DNA from: Nitrincola alkalisediminis
Lineage (GTDB): Bacteria; Pseudomonadota; Gammaproteobacteria; Pseudomonadales; Balneatricaceae
Assembly (NCBI RefSeq): GCF_009821115.1
Contig: NZ_VYTY01000003.1
Coordinates: 428,386 to 492,385, forward strand
Direction of reading: 5' to 3'
DNA: 64,000 nt
Part shown: positions 9,787 through 17,920 of the stretch, one piece after another
Layout of the letters: each line of letters begins with the position of its first letter
How positions within the stretch are numbered: the first letter of the stretch is position 1
Made by a program: the position numbers and the translations under genes
The notes under the pieces: generated by a model
What the model saw: only the letters and a program-made list of their open reading frames with translations
Database searches by the model: none
Told to the model about the DNA's origin: nothing

Positions 9787-9800
9787 ACTCATACATGAGT
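9787..9800. promoter_or_regulatory. perfect 6-2-6 inverted repeat upstream of hcp
   Basis: ACTCAT-AC-ATGAGT lies 43 bases before the hcp ATG, flanked by GTTAC and GTAAC that extend the symmetry loosely. It is a candidate operator or mRNA leader structure for hcp. No regulator in the window is tied to it. The 220-base gap between the exported protein and hcp suggests hcp has its own promoter, as is common. The same gap also holds a bulged stem-loop at 9646-9667 (TTGCTAGGG / CCCTTAGCAA) without a T-run. Confidence 0.35.
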
Positions 9801-9843
9801 ACACGTAACACCATTTAAAATGTGAAACTATAAGGATGTTTAC

Positions 9844-10323
9844 ATGGCTATATATTTAAAGATTGATGGCTTAGAAGGTGATGTGACTGAATCAACTCAT
9901 AAAAACTGGGTTGAGTGTGATTCAATGAACTGGAATGTGAGTCGTACCCTGTCCACAAAAACAGGTCAAGGTAAAGATCGTGAGTCTACCTCTCCTCACA
10001 TCAGTGAAATTACTCTGACCACCAAAATGGATAAAACATCTCCTGTTTTCTTCTCTGAAGCCTGTGTCGGTCAAGGGAAAACAGCGCTGATCCATTTGGT
10101 GCAAACAAGTCCAAATGGTGTAGAAACCTACATGGAATACACACTCACAAATACACTTGTAAGTGGGTACAGTGTTTCAGCGGATGAAGATAATCGTCCT
10201 CAGGAGTCTATTACGCTTAACTTCACTAAGATTGAGATGAAGTACACTCCATGGAATGAAGCACATCGTCCAGAAGGCAGCGTACCAGCGGGTTACGATA
10301 TCGCGTTGGGCATCAAGCTTTAA
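9844..10323 (+). CDS. hcp: T6SS inner tube protein Hcp (TssD)
   Basis: Hexameric ring protein that stacks to form the T6SS inner tube and can carry effectors. It is 159 aa. Family landmarks are the start MAIYLKIDGLEGDVT, the HISEITLTTKMDKTSP segment, FFSEACVGQGKTALIHLVQT, and LNFTKIEMKYTP near the C-terminus. The ATG at 9844 is preceded by AAGGA at a good distance. It stands alone behind a 220-base gap and is followed by a strong intrinsic terminator, so it is probably transcribed separately and at a high level. Confidence 0.95.
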   Translation: MAIYLKIDGLEGDVTESTHKNWVECDSMNWNVSRTLSTKTGQGKDRESTSPHISEITLTTKMDKTSPVFFSEACVGQGKTALIHLVQTSPNGVETYMEYTLTNTLVSGYSVSADEDNRPQESITLNFTKIEMKYTPWNEAHRPEGSVPAGYDIALGIKL

Positions 10324-10383
10324 TCAATTGACTCTAGCGTGCGTCTATTGACGTGACATAGATAGATGCACAATAGAATAAAA

Positions 10384-10420
10384 AAAAGGTTTTGGAACTT
10401 AGGTTTCAAAGCCTTTTATT
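10384..10420 (+). terminator. intrinsic terminator after hcp
   Basis: A 15-bp stem with two G-U wobbles (AAAAGGTTTTGGAAC pairing with GTTTCAAAGCCTTTT), loop TTAG, followed by a T-rich tail. It closes the hcp transcript. Confidence 0.85.
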
Positions 10421-10637
10421 AAAGATGTAGTTATTTATATATGACTGATATTGTCGAAAATCTTCATAATAGAACAGCTCTAAGCCGGAAGCGATAGGAG
10501 CTTTTGCATATTAATCCGGACATAATTTATGTTGGATTAAAGCCTGAAATCATGAAGTGTAGCGATCATAAAAGTATATGTGAATTTCAGTATTCTTAAT
10601 GAATTAATATTATATGAAAAGTCTAGGTTTTGATTAG
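10421..10637. other. AT-rich intergenic region before the effector gene
   Basis: Together with the hcp terminator this makes a 314-base gene-free stretch. It is visibly AT-rich. It holds a weak dyad near 10511-10536 (AATCCGG...TTGGATT) and presumably the promoter of the effector gene. I see no tRNA, repeat array or convincing small gene in it. Confidence 0.4.
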
Positions 10638-11240
10638 ATGGGTATGATCGTAAAGAAAGGACAGTTAACTTTTGATGCAGAAGGTAATGATATTGAAAAC
10701 TCTGCATATTTTAGTCGTGTCATACATTGGCCTGGCAATGCAGCTTCTGGTATCACTATTGGGCGAGGATATGATTTAGGGCAACGCTTCCGTTTAGACG
10801 TTTTGAATGATATGGTGGATGCTGGGATTAGCGCTCATAAATCACAGGCCATTGCAGAGGGGGCAGGGCTCATAGGTGAGGCTGCTAGAATTTTTGTTGA
10901 AAACAATAAAGATAGTATCGGAGCAATAACGCACCAACAACAAGTTAAGTTGTTTGATAACATATATCCAACTTATGAAGTTCGTGCAAAAAGAAATTAC
11001 AGAAAATGGACTTCCCTACAACAAAATAGAGTTGATTGGTGCGGTTTACATCCAGCTATTAGAGATGTGTTAGTTGACTTTGTTTACCAAGGATTCACTC
11101 GAGGTCCAAACCCAATGCGAGCAGGTATGAATAATAGTTTTGACGAGCTAATCTATTATATTGAAAATACGCCTGCTATCAGGCGGTATGAAGCTGGACG
11201 CAGACGTGCTAATTATTTGAGACAGCGAAAAAGGCAGTAG
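10638..11240 (+). CDS. pesticin/T4-lysozyme-like muramidase, probable T6SS effector
   Basis: Probable peptidoglycan hydrolase delivered by the T6SS. The 200-aa protein starts with a lysozyme-like block: glutamate 15 in FDAEG, then WPGNAASGITIGRGYDLG with threonine 40 and aspartate 46. This matches the Glu-Thr-Asp pattern and spacing of the pesticin/T4-lysozyme fold. HPAIRDVLVDFVYQGF also fits the helical part. It has no signal peptide or transmembrane helix, so Sec export is not expected, which fits T6SS delivery. Hcp lies just upstream and an LprI-like exported protein 9 bases downstream. The ATG at 10638 lacks a strong ribosome binding site; an in-frame ATG at 10644 is an alternative. Confidence 0.75.
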   Translation: MGMIVKKGQLTFDAEGNDIENSAYFSRVIHWPGNAASGITIGRGYDLGQRFRLDVLNDMVDAGISAHKSQAIAEGAGLIGEAARIFVENNKDSIGAITHQQQVKLFDNIYPTYEVRAKRNYRKWTSLQQNRVDWCGLHPAIRDVLVDFVYQGFTRGPNPMRAGMNNSFDELIYYIENTPAIRRYEAGRRRANYLRQRKRQ

Positions 11241-11249
11241 GGTGGAGGT

Positions 11250-11714
11250 ATGAGTATTTTATTTTTAAAATTCAAGGAAAAAGTATTATTTTTGTTGCTG
11301 TTGATGTTTTTTTTAAGTGATGTTTTTTCATTCAGCATCGCTGAAGTCAAGAGCCATACTGGTAATGGTTATTTACATTGTAAGAGCATTATCACAAGCG
11401 CTCAGGTAGATAAATGTACTCAAAATAATTTAAAGGAGTCTAATGAGCTTCTTGCTGAAGTAATTGAAGTGTGGAAAAATGAAACCCTTCTATCGTACCA
11501 GCCTGACCACGAATTAGGGATGGAGCTAATAGAGCTCTTTGACATAGAGCAGTCTTTATGGGAAGCTTTTCGTGATGCAAGTTGCGTTAGAGAAGCATTT
11601 GAAATTGAACATAGCTCAATAGCGTACCTGACGACTGTGAGTCACTGTAAAGAAATCTTTAATAAAGCAAGAGTAGAATACATCAATTCTGTTATGTTAT
11701 TTAGTCGATCTTAA
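11250..11714 (+). CDS. LprI/DUF1311-like periplasmic protein, probable immunity to the muramidase
   Basis: Probable periplasmic inhibitor that protects the producer from the muramidase encoded immediately upstream. The 154-aa protein has an N-terminal hydrophobic export segment (about 9-32). The rest resembles the lysozyme-inhibitor LprI N-terminal family (DUF1311): a CKSIITSAQVDKC segment, a helix with LKESNELLAEVIEVW, and the hallmark EQSLWEAFRDASC corresponding to the family's Q-W-x-R-D-C motif, plus a late cysteine. Four cysteines could make two disulphides. The ribosome binding site GGTGGAGGT is very strong, as expected if immunity must keep pace with toxin. Family assignment is by motif reading only. 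Confidence 0.7.
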   Translation: MSILFLKFKEKVLFLLLLMFFLSDVFSFSIAEVKSHTGNGYLHCKSIITSAQVDKCTQNNLKESNELLAEVIEVWKNETLLSYQPDHELGMELIELFDIEQSLWEAFRDASCVREAFEIEHSSIAYLTTVSHCKEIFNKARVEYINSVMLFSRS

Positions 11715-11912
11715 AGATTGATATCTCAATTTTGAAACACTGTCTACCCAGTTTTACAATAACTCAGTAATTTAAAATCATCGTTGATGGTTATCAATAA
11801 TGCATATCTTATCGACTATAAAAATAATCTGAACAATATTAATGTTGATCTGGTCAGTCTTAATGGCTGTAAAAATCATGATCATAACCTACAAAGCATA
11901 AAAGGATTTATT

Positions 11913-12318
11913 ATGTCTAGAATACCCACTGAACTTTCCGAATCACACGGTAAAAATATTTCCGAACTATGTCCTTTCAGTATTGTTGAGAGAATATTTT
12001 AAAAATACGTTTAGATCAGTTTATGCCACTGAGCAAGATATTTACTCGGACAATAATGCTAAAAAATTATCAGGTGTCGATTTGTTTGACATACTGTTAA
12101 AAAATTTAAACCACCCCTTGAAAAATGAGCCACTATGTCAGCCTCCTGAAACGGCTACAGATCAAAAAAACTATACGCTTGCTGATCAGCTATTATTATT
12201 GCTTGCGACAGGGCATTACAAAGATACTAGCGCAAAACTGGAGTCAATTTGCACCGCTAGCATGTTTGAGCAGCCGTCTGGTGGGTTGTTGATGTCTGGG
12301 ATTGTCAAATCACAATAG
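11913..12318 (+). pseudogene. frameshifted gene of unknown function after the effector-immunity pair
   Basis: An ATG at 11913 with AAAGGA 7 bases upstream opens a frame (MSRIPTELSESHGKNISELC...) that stops at 12000 in the run ATATTTTAAAAATA. The +1 frame continues through KNTFRSVYATEQDIYSDNNAKKLSGVD to a stop at 12316-12318. Removing one T from the TTTT run joins the two into one protein of about 134 aa. I recognise no family. The joined product has no signal peptide and has a helical, acidic middle. It could be a decayed gene, a sequencing indel, or a gene using frameshifting. Confidence 0.5.
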
Positions 12319-12427
12319 TTGAAACACATGCAAATAATGAGTTTGTCTCTAGCTCGACAATTGCTGTTGCCATCAGCAACTCTCAAAAGAAAATGATGGT
12401 AGGGTCGCTAAGGTGTATGTAATCTTT

Positions 12428-12460
12428 AACAGCCGTGTTGGCAGTGCTGACACGGCTGTT
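12428..12460 (-). terminator. perfect 11-bp stem-loop downstream of the RND operon
   Basis: AACAGCCGTGT pairs perfectly with ACACGGCTGTT around an 11-base loop. It lies 44 bases beyond the RND pump stop. The T-run is poor on both strands (GTTAAAGATT on the minus strand), so termination efficiency is uncertain. Confidence 0.5.
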
Positions 12461-12503
12461 GATGACGGCATCACTTCCACAATCTAGCCATTCCCTCAGC
12501 CCC

Positions 12504-15500
12504 CTACTTAGGCGGCCCCACCACCCGAATCCCAAACAATAAGCTATACAAGGCCGGTACCGCCAAGAGCGTTAATAAGGTTGCAAAGGCAAGGCCGCTC
12601 ATAATGGTGACCGCCATATCTGCAAAAAACACATCAAACGCAAGGGGCAGCATCCCCAAAATTGTCGTCACGGCGGCTAAGACCACGGGGCGCAAGCGTG
12701 ACACGCTGCCATCGATCAGGGCCGTTGCTGGGGCTTCTCCATTTAAAATACGCTGATCGATTTCGTCAACCAGCACGATGGCATTCTTAATTAACATACC
12801 AGATAAACTGAGTATCCCCAACAGTGCCATGAATCCAAAGGACATGCCCGATAGGAGTAAACCCCATGTCACACCGCAGATAGCCATAGGCACACAGAGC
12901 CAGATAATGAGTGGTTGTTTGATCTTGGCAAACAAAAGCACAGAGATCACCATCATTGCTAACAGGCTTAGCGGCAATTGGCGGGCGAGGGCGTGTTTGG
13001 CATCCCCTGAGCTTTCATGTTCGCCTCCCCATTCCAAACGATACCCGGGTGGTAATGGAAGGGCTTCTATATGAGCGCGCACCTCACTAAAGGCCGATGC
13101 GATGTTAACGTTCGCTAAGGGGTCCGCACTAACCGTGATCATGCGTTGCATGTTACGACGTATGATTAAAGCTTCTTCATGCTGGGGTTCAAAACCATCG
13201 ACGACTTCACTGGCCGGAACAAAATGCTCCATTGCACGGCTCCAAATCATCCGATCCTGCAATTGTGTGGCAAGTCCTCGCTCGTTGCTGGGGGCGCGCA
13301 GCAGCAAAGGAATTAAACGATCACCTTCTCGATAGAGCCCCAAGGTTTGCCCAGTGGTCAAGAGAGAAAGGGATTCGGCTAAGTCCTGTCGGCTGACACC
13401 CAACACACTGGCACGATCATCCGCGAGGGTTGGAACAATAATGTGTTCGGGCTGACGCCAATCCGTGCGAAGATTGTCCAATAAGGCGGTGTCGCGCAAA
13501 ATTGTCAGGACGTCTTCGGCTAGGTCTCGAAGCACACGAGGGTCATCGCCATAAAAACGTGCCTGAATAGGTGCGCCTTTGCCAGGGCCCAGTCGCACGC
13601 GTTCTATCCAAGCTTGTGCCTGTGGATAGGTTTCTAATTCCATCTTGATTTTTTCGGCGATCTGGGGGATCTCTTCAATTGTGCGTGCGGTGACAATGAG
13701 TTGACCGTAAGCCGGATTGGTCCGCTCGGGTTGGTACACCAGCATCATTCGTGATGCTCCCATACCCGCAACACTGGTGACCTGCTCAACACCGTCTAAT
13801 TTCGTGATAAATTCACTTAACTGCTTCAAATCTCGGTCGGTTGCCCGGATATCCGTGCCTTGCTCGCGCCAGTAATTGACATAAAACACCTGGGTTTGAG
13901 CATGAGGAAAGAACATTTGCGGAACCTGCTTAAACGCCATCATGCTGATACCGGTTAGCACAAGCAGTGTCAGGAGTGTCAGGCGTCGGTGATGCAAGAC
14001 TAAGGTGAGTAAACGTCGGTAGCCGCCTTGATTCGTCTCTTCGTTTGCCGTTGTCTTTGCGGTGATAAACAGCAAACTGGCCAGTAAGGGCACAACCGTA
14101 ATGGCCAAAATCCAGCTCAAGAGTAAGGACAAACCTATGACAAGAAACAACGAAAAGGTGTATTCACCTGTGACATCTTGCGACAGGCCTATTCCAGAAA
14201 AGGCAAGCACACCGATGACGGTGGCCGCCAACAAAGGGATTTGTGTTTGACCTGTGATGTCCGTCGCCGCTTCTCGCGCACTACGGCCTTGCTTCATACG
14301 AACTAGCATGCCTTCAGCAATAACGATGGCGTTGTCGACCAGCATGCCCATGGCAATAATTAAGGCACCCAGCGATACACGTTGCATCTGCAGCCCTGTG
14401 ATTTTCATTAAAAACAGCGAGCCTGTGACGGTGAGCAATAAGGCACTGCCGACAACAACACCGGCGCGCCAGCCCATAAACAGGCAGAGCACCAAGATGA
14501 CAATCGAAACGGACATGACCAAGTTAATGAGGAAAACCTTGAGTGCCTCTTCAACGAGTGTGTGCTGTTGGTAAATAGGCGACAGCTGCACACCAAGAGG
14601 CAGTTCAGTCATGCGTGCTCTGAGTGCGGCTTCGACGGCATGACCCACCTCGACAATATTGCTGTCCCCGGTTGCGGAAATGCCCAAGGTGACCGCATCC
14701 TCTCCAGCAAAGCGTATTAGCTGTCTGGGTTGCTCATGGTAGTCACGTGAGATCACGGCGATATCACCAAGACGCAGCGTATCGCCAGAAGGCGTGGTAA
14801 TAAAGAGATTGCGAATATGCTCAAGACTGTCAAAATCCCCAGTAGGAACGATGCGTATAGCAAGGTCTCCTAGTGTTTTGCGCCCTGCGTCCACCACGGC
14901 ATTCTGCAGTTGCAAACGTCCTGCTAGTTGTTGGGGGCTCAAACCCAGTTGAATGAAAACGGTCTGCGGGATTTCGATCAAAATACGCTCTTCACGTTCC
15001 CCTTGAATGGCAACCTTGGCAACGCCTGGCACTTGTAAAATGATGCGTCGAAGGTCTCTGGCAAAGTCACGGAGTTCTGAAGCTTCAAAGCCCGGTGCCG
15101 TGAGGGCATACAGCAAGCCAAACACATCCCCAAAACTGTCATTCACCAAGGATGGACCCGCACCCGGCGGAAGATAGGCTTGTGTGTCGTGAATACGACG
15201 GCGTAGCTCATCCCAGACTTGTGGCAACTCGGCTGAGCGGTAGGCATCTTCAATCTCTACCGTAATTTCAGATAACCCGGGCATGGATCGAGAGGTTAAA
15301 CGTTTTAGTTGAGGCATCTCTTGCAGGGCAATTTCGAGCTGTTCGGTCACTTCCAGTTCAACTTCCATCGCCGATGCCCCCTTGTAAGGGGTTAAGATGA
15401 TGGCTTCCTTGATGGTGAATTCAGGGTCTTCTAATTGGGGTAAGGTTAACACGGCCCAGATACCCCCCAGAAGGCAAACGAGAATTAACACCCAGGTGTT

Positions 15501-15536
15501 GACGGGTTTTTCAATGGAGGCACGTGCAATATCCAT
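12504..15536 (-). CDS. RND efflux transporter, inner-membrane permease
   Basis: Proton-driven tripartite efflux pump subunit of the AcrB/MexB superfamily, 1010 aa. It begins MDIARASIEKPVNTWVLILV, the first transmembrane helix, followed by the porter domain with the PGLSEITVEI block and LPPGAGPSLVNDSFGDVFGL. The typical MLVDNAIVIAEG signature lies in the membrane region near residue 400. The second half repeats the helix plus porter arrangement and ends in the last helix bundle (LPLAFD, TIMSGLAFATLLTLLAVPALYSLLF). The opening sequence is closest in style to the MexK/TriC-like branch. It overlaps the adaptor gene by one base. No outer-membrane channel gene is adjacent, so a TolC-type partner must come from elsewhere. 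Substrate unknown. Confidence 0.88.
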   Translation of the reverse strand: MDIARASIEKPVNTWVLILVCLLGGIWAVLTLPQLEDPEFTIKEAIILTPYKGASAMEVELEVTEQLEIALQEMPQLKRLTSRSMPGLSEITVEIEDAYRSAELPQVWDELRRRIHDTQAYLPPGAGPSLVNDSFGDVFGLLYALTAPGFEASELRDFARDLRRIILQVPGVAKVAIQGEREERILIEIPQTVFIQLGLSPQQLAGRLQLQNAVVDAGRKTLGDLAIRIVPTGDFDSLEHIRNLFITTPSGDTLRLGDIAVISRDYHEQPRQLIRFAGEDAVTLGISATGDSNIVEVGHAVEAALRARMTELPLGVQLSPIYQQHTLVEEALKVFLINLVMSVSIVILVLCLFMGWRAGVVVGSALLLTVTGSLFLMKITGLQMQRVSLGALIIAMGMLVDNAIVIAEGMLVRMKQGRSAREAATDITGQTQIPLLAATVIGVLAFSGIGLSQDVTGEYTFSLFLVIGLSLLLSWILAITVVPLLASLLFITAKTTANEETNQGGYRRLLTLVLHHRRLTLLTLLVLTGISMMAFKQVPQMFFPHAQTQVFYVNYWREQGTDIRATDRDLKQLSEFITKLDGVEQVTSVAGMGASRMMLVYQPERTNPAYGQLIVTARTIEEIPQIAEKIKMELETYPQAQAWIERVRLGPGKGAPIQARFYGDDPRVLRDLAEDVLTILRDTALLDNLRTDWRQPEHIIVPTLADDRASVLGVSRQDLAESLSLLTTGQTLGLYREGDRLIPLLLRAPSNERGLATQLQDRMIWSRAMEHFVPASEVVDGFEPQHEEALIIRRNMQRMITVSADPLANVNIASAFSEVRAHIEALPLPPGYRLEWGGEHESSGDAKHALARQLPLSLLAMMVISVLLFAKIKQPLIIWLCVPMAICGVTWGLLLSGMSFGFMALLGILSLSGMLIKNAIVLVDEIDQRILNGEAPATALIDGSVSRLRPVVLAAVTTILGMLPLAFDVFFADMAVTIMSGLAFATLLTLLAVPALYSLLFGIRVVGPPK

Positions 15537-16591
15537 TAACGAGACTCCTTAAGTTCTCGATCACTGCGAACCTGCATGCCTTCACTTAAAAATCCGGCTC
15601 CAGCCGCGACGATCCATTCACCCTGATGGATACCTGACACAATTTCGATACCCTCTGCTAACAAGCGACCCAACTCAACTTGCCGTAAGGATACGGTTCC
15701 TGTTTCAGGGGCGTAGACAAACACATGGGTTTGCTCACCTTGTCCAACCAATGCTTGTAAAGGCAATACGGGACGTCGGAGCTCTTTAGGCTTTAGGGCA
15801 ACTTTTACAGTCGCACTCATTCCGGGCAAGAGGCGAAGGTCACCTGGGTTTTCCATCTCAAACGTCACGCGATAGGTGCGAGAGCGAGGGTTGGGTTCGG
15901 TCGAGTATTCTTTAAAGGATAAGTCGAAAGGACGCTCAGGAAGCGACGGTAGGGTTGCCGTGACCGTATAGCCATTCGGGTCTTCGACCTCAGGTAAGAG
16001 AATTTCGGGGACGGCTATTTCAACCTCTAAACGACTCAAGTCTTGAATACGCACGACGGGTGTTCCCGCAGACACTTGCGTAAAGTTTTCCACCATACGG
16101 TCAGCAATAATTGCATCGTAGGGCGCAAAAATTTCGGTATAAATCAGGTTCTGAGCGGCGCGCTCTTTTTCAACGTTGGCGCGATCATAGGCTGTGCGTG
16201 CCTCATCTAATTGAGCTTGAGAGACATGGTTTTGTTGATGAAGCTGTTGAAGCCGTTTCAAGTCTCGCTCCGCTTTTTCATAGCCCACACGTGCAGACTC
16301 CAACAAGAGGCGATAATCCGTTTGTTCAAGACGTGCGATGAGGGCACCTTTCGCTATTTTGTCACCTTTTATGACAGGAATGTGCACTAACCGTCCTGGA
16401 ACCTGAAATGAGAGATTGGCCGCTTGGGAGGCTTCCAAGCGGGCGGGAAAGTAGCGCTCAGCAATGATGGCTTCGGGATCCAATTGTAAAAGCCTGACAA
16501 CGGGTAGGGTGGGAAGGTCAGGCTCGTCCTTCGACGAACCGCATCCCAACAATACCAAGCTTATAAACAGTACGAGGCTTTTTTTTAGCAT
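15536..16591 (-). CDS. RND efflux periplasmic adaptor lipoprotein (membrane fusion protein)
   Basis: Adaptor linking the RND pump to an outer-membrane channel, 351 aa. The signal peptide ends in a lipobox, LVLLGC-GSS, so the protein should be lipid-anchored to the inner membrane. Expected domains are visible: barrel-sandwich halves around FQVPGRLVHIPVIKGDKIAKGALIARLEQ and YTEIFAPYDAIIADRMVE, a helical hairpin between them (about 80-135), then beta-barrel and membrane-proximal domains. It is first in a two-gene operon with the permease and reads away from pyrC. The upstream palindrome at 16663-16682 probably lies in its promoter. Confidence 0.9.
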   Translation of the reverse strand: MLKKSLVLFISLVLLGCGSSKDEPDLPTLPVVRLLQLDPEAIIAERYFPARLEASQAANLSFQVPGRLVHIPVIKGDKIAKGALIARLEQTDYRLLLESARVGYEKAERDLKRLQQLHQQNHVSQAQLDEARTAYDRANVEKERAAQNLIYTEIFAPYDAIIADRMVENFTQVSAGTPVVRIQDLSRLEVEIAVPEILLPEVEDPNGYTVTATLPSLPERPFDLSFKEYSTEPNPRSRTYRVTFEMENPGDLRLLPGMSATVKVALKPKELRRPVLPLQALVGQGEQTHVFVYAPETGTVSLRQVELGRLLAEGIEIVSGIHQGEWIVAAGAGFLSEGMQVRSDRELKESR

Positions 16592-16662
16592 TGGATAGAT
16601 CCTTTAAAAAATTTCGTGTCATCCGTAAAAACGGTTAGGGGAGCGGGAGTGAACGAGATGAC

Positions 16663-16682
16663 AATAAGTATATATACTTATT
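16663..16682. promoter_or_regulatory. perfect 20-bp palindrome, candidate operator of the RND operon
   Basis: AATAAGTATATATACTTATT is a perfect 20-bp palindrome. It is 72 bases before the adaptor start and 128 before the pyrC start. Size and symmetry suit a TetR/AcrR-type repressor site, a common control for efflux pumps. No such regulator gene is in the window. It also resembles a -10-rich promoter, so part of the symmetry may be accidental. Confidence 0.5.
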
Positions 16683-16810
16683 ATTATGATGGTCGTTTGC
16701 GTAATTTCAATGACATTTTCCGTCATGTGCTCTGTCAAGGTCATGTCATCTTCTCGGATGGAGTATGATACACTTATCACCTTCATTGATTTGACGGAGC
16801 GTACCGCAAA

Positions 16811-17848
16811 ATGGCCGATGTATTAACGATTACACGCCCAGATGATTGGCACTTACACCTTCGAGATGGCGAGGTGTTACCGCATATTGTTCCCGCGACA
16901 GCACTGCAAATGGGGCGTGCCGTTGTTATGCCCAATTTAAAGCCACCGGTAACGGATGTGCATCAAGCATTGGCCTATCGTGAACGTATTCTCGCGCATG
17001 TTCCCAAAGGGCGACAGTTTGATCCCTTGATGACGCTCTATCTTACGGATAACACCACACCACAAATAATTGCAGAGGCTGGGGCGAGTGAGCACGTTAA
17101 AGCCGTCAAACTCTACCCTGCAGGTGCTACCACCAACTCTGATTCTGGACTCACGGATTTAGGTAAGCTCGATGATATTTGTGCGGCGTTAACCGAAGCG
17201 AATATGCCACTGTTAGTGCATGGTGAAGTCACGCATAACCATGTCGACATCTTTGATCGAGAGAAACAGTTTTTAGACGATATTCTTGTGCCTTTGGTTG
17301 CCCGTCATCCGCACCTGAAGTTGGTGGTTGAACACATCACTACGAAGGAGGCCACCGAATTTGTGAATGCACACGGCGATCATGTCGGTGCCACCATTAC
17401 CGTGCAGCATCTAGCGTATAACCGCAACCATATGTTGGTGGGGGGAATACGACCACATCTATTCTGCTTGCCAGTGCTGAAGCGCAACATCCATCAGCAA
17501 GCCCTTCAAGATGCCGTTATCAGTGGCAGTGCCAAGTTCTTTTTAGGAACGGACTCTGCACCTCATGCTAAGGGTGCAAAAGAAAGTGCCTGTGGTTGCG
17601 CTGGTTGCTACAGTGCGTATGCAGCGATTGAGTTGTATGCCGAGATTTTTGAAGATCTAGGGGTGCTCGATAAACTCGAAGGTTTCGCCAGTTTTTATGG
17701 CGCTGATTTCTACGGTTTACCCCGTAATACAGACACAATCACCCTAGTCAAAGAAGACTGGCAAGTGCCGATGGAAATGGCGTTTGGTCAGGATGTGATT
17801 GTCCCTCTGCGCTCGGGTGAAACCTTGCGTTGGAAATTGCGCCAATAA
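16811..17848 (+). CDS. pyrC: dihydroorotase
   Basis: Catalyses cyclisation of carbamoyl-aspartate to dihydroorotate in pyrimidine synthesis in the cytoplasm. It is 345 aa, the length of the class II dimeric enzyme. The zinc-binding HLHLRD motif is at residues 14-19. The lysine expected to be carboxylated lies in [18 protein letters not shown]. Later metal and substrate segments are [18 protein letters not shown] and the aspartate in [14 protein letters not shown] lies upstream of the ATG. It stands alone between divergent efflux genes and a convergent aminotransferase gene. Confidence 0.96.
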   Translation: MADVLTITRPDDWHLHLRDGEVLPHIVPATALQMGRAVVMPNLKPPVTDVHQALAYRERILAHVPKGRQFDPLMTLYLTDNTTPQIIAEAGASEHVKAVKLYPAGATTNSDSGLTDLGKLDDICAALTEANMPLLVHGEVTHNHVDIFDREKQFLDDILVPLVARHPHLKLVVEHITTKEATEFVNAHGDHVGATITVQHLAYNRNHMLVGGIRPHLFCLPVLKRNIHQQALQDAVISGSAKFFLGTDSAPHAKGAKESACGCAGCYSAYAAIELYAEIFEDLGVLDKLEGFASFYGADFYGLPRNTDTITLVKEDWQVPMEMAFGQDVIVPLRSGETLRWKLRQ

Positions 17849-17867
17849 CGGAACACGTAAATTCGCC

Positions 17868-17889
17868 GCATGGCTCACTAGAGCCATGC
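17868..17889. terminator. stem-loop between convergent pyrC and the PatB-like gene
   Basis: GCATGGCTC pairs with GAGCCATGC around ACTA, a perfect 9-bp stem, 20 bases after the pyrC stop. A second stem (CTGAGCC/GGCTCAG, 17902-17924) overlaps the stop of the convergent gene. Neither has a T-run, so they may act jointly or be mRNA-stabilising. Confidence 0.45.
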
Positions 17890-17920
17890 ATCCAAACCTG
17901 TCTGAGCCATCGAAAGAGGC

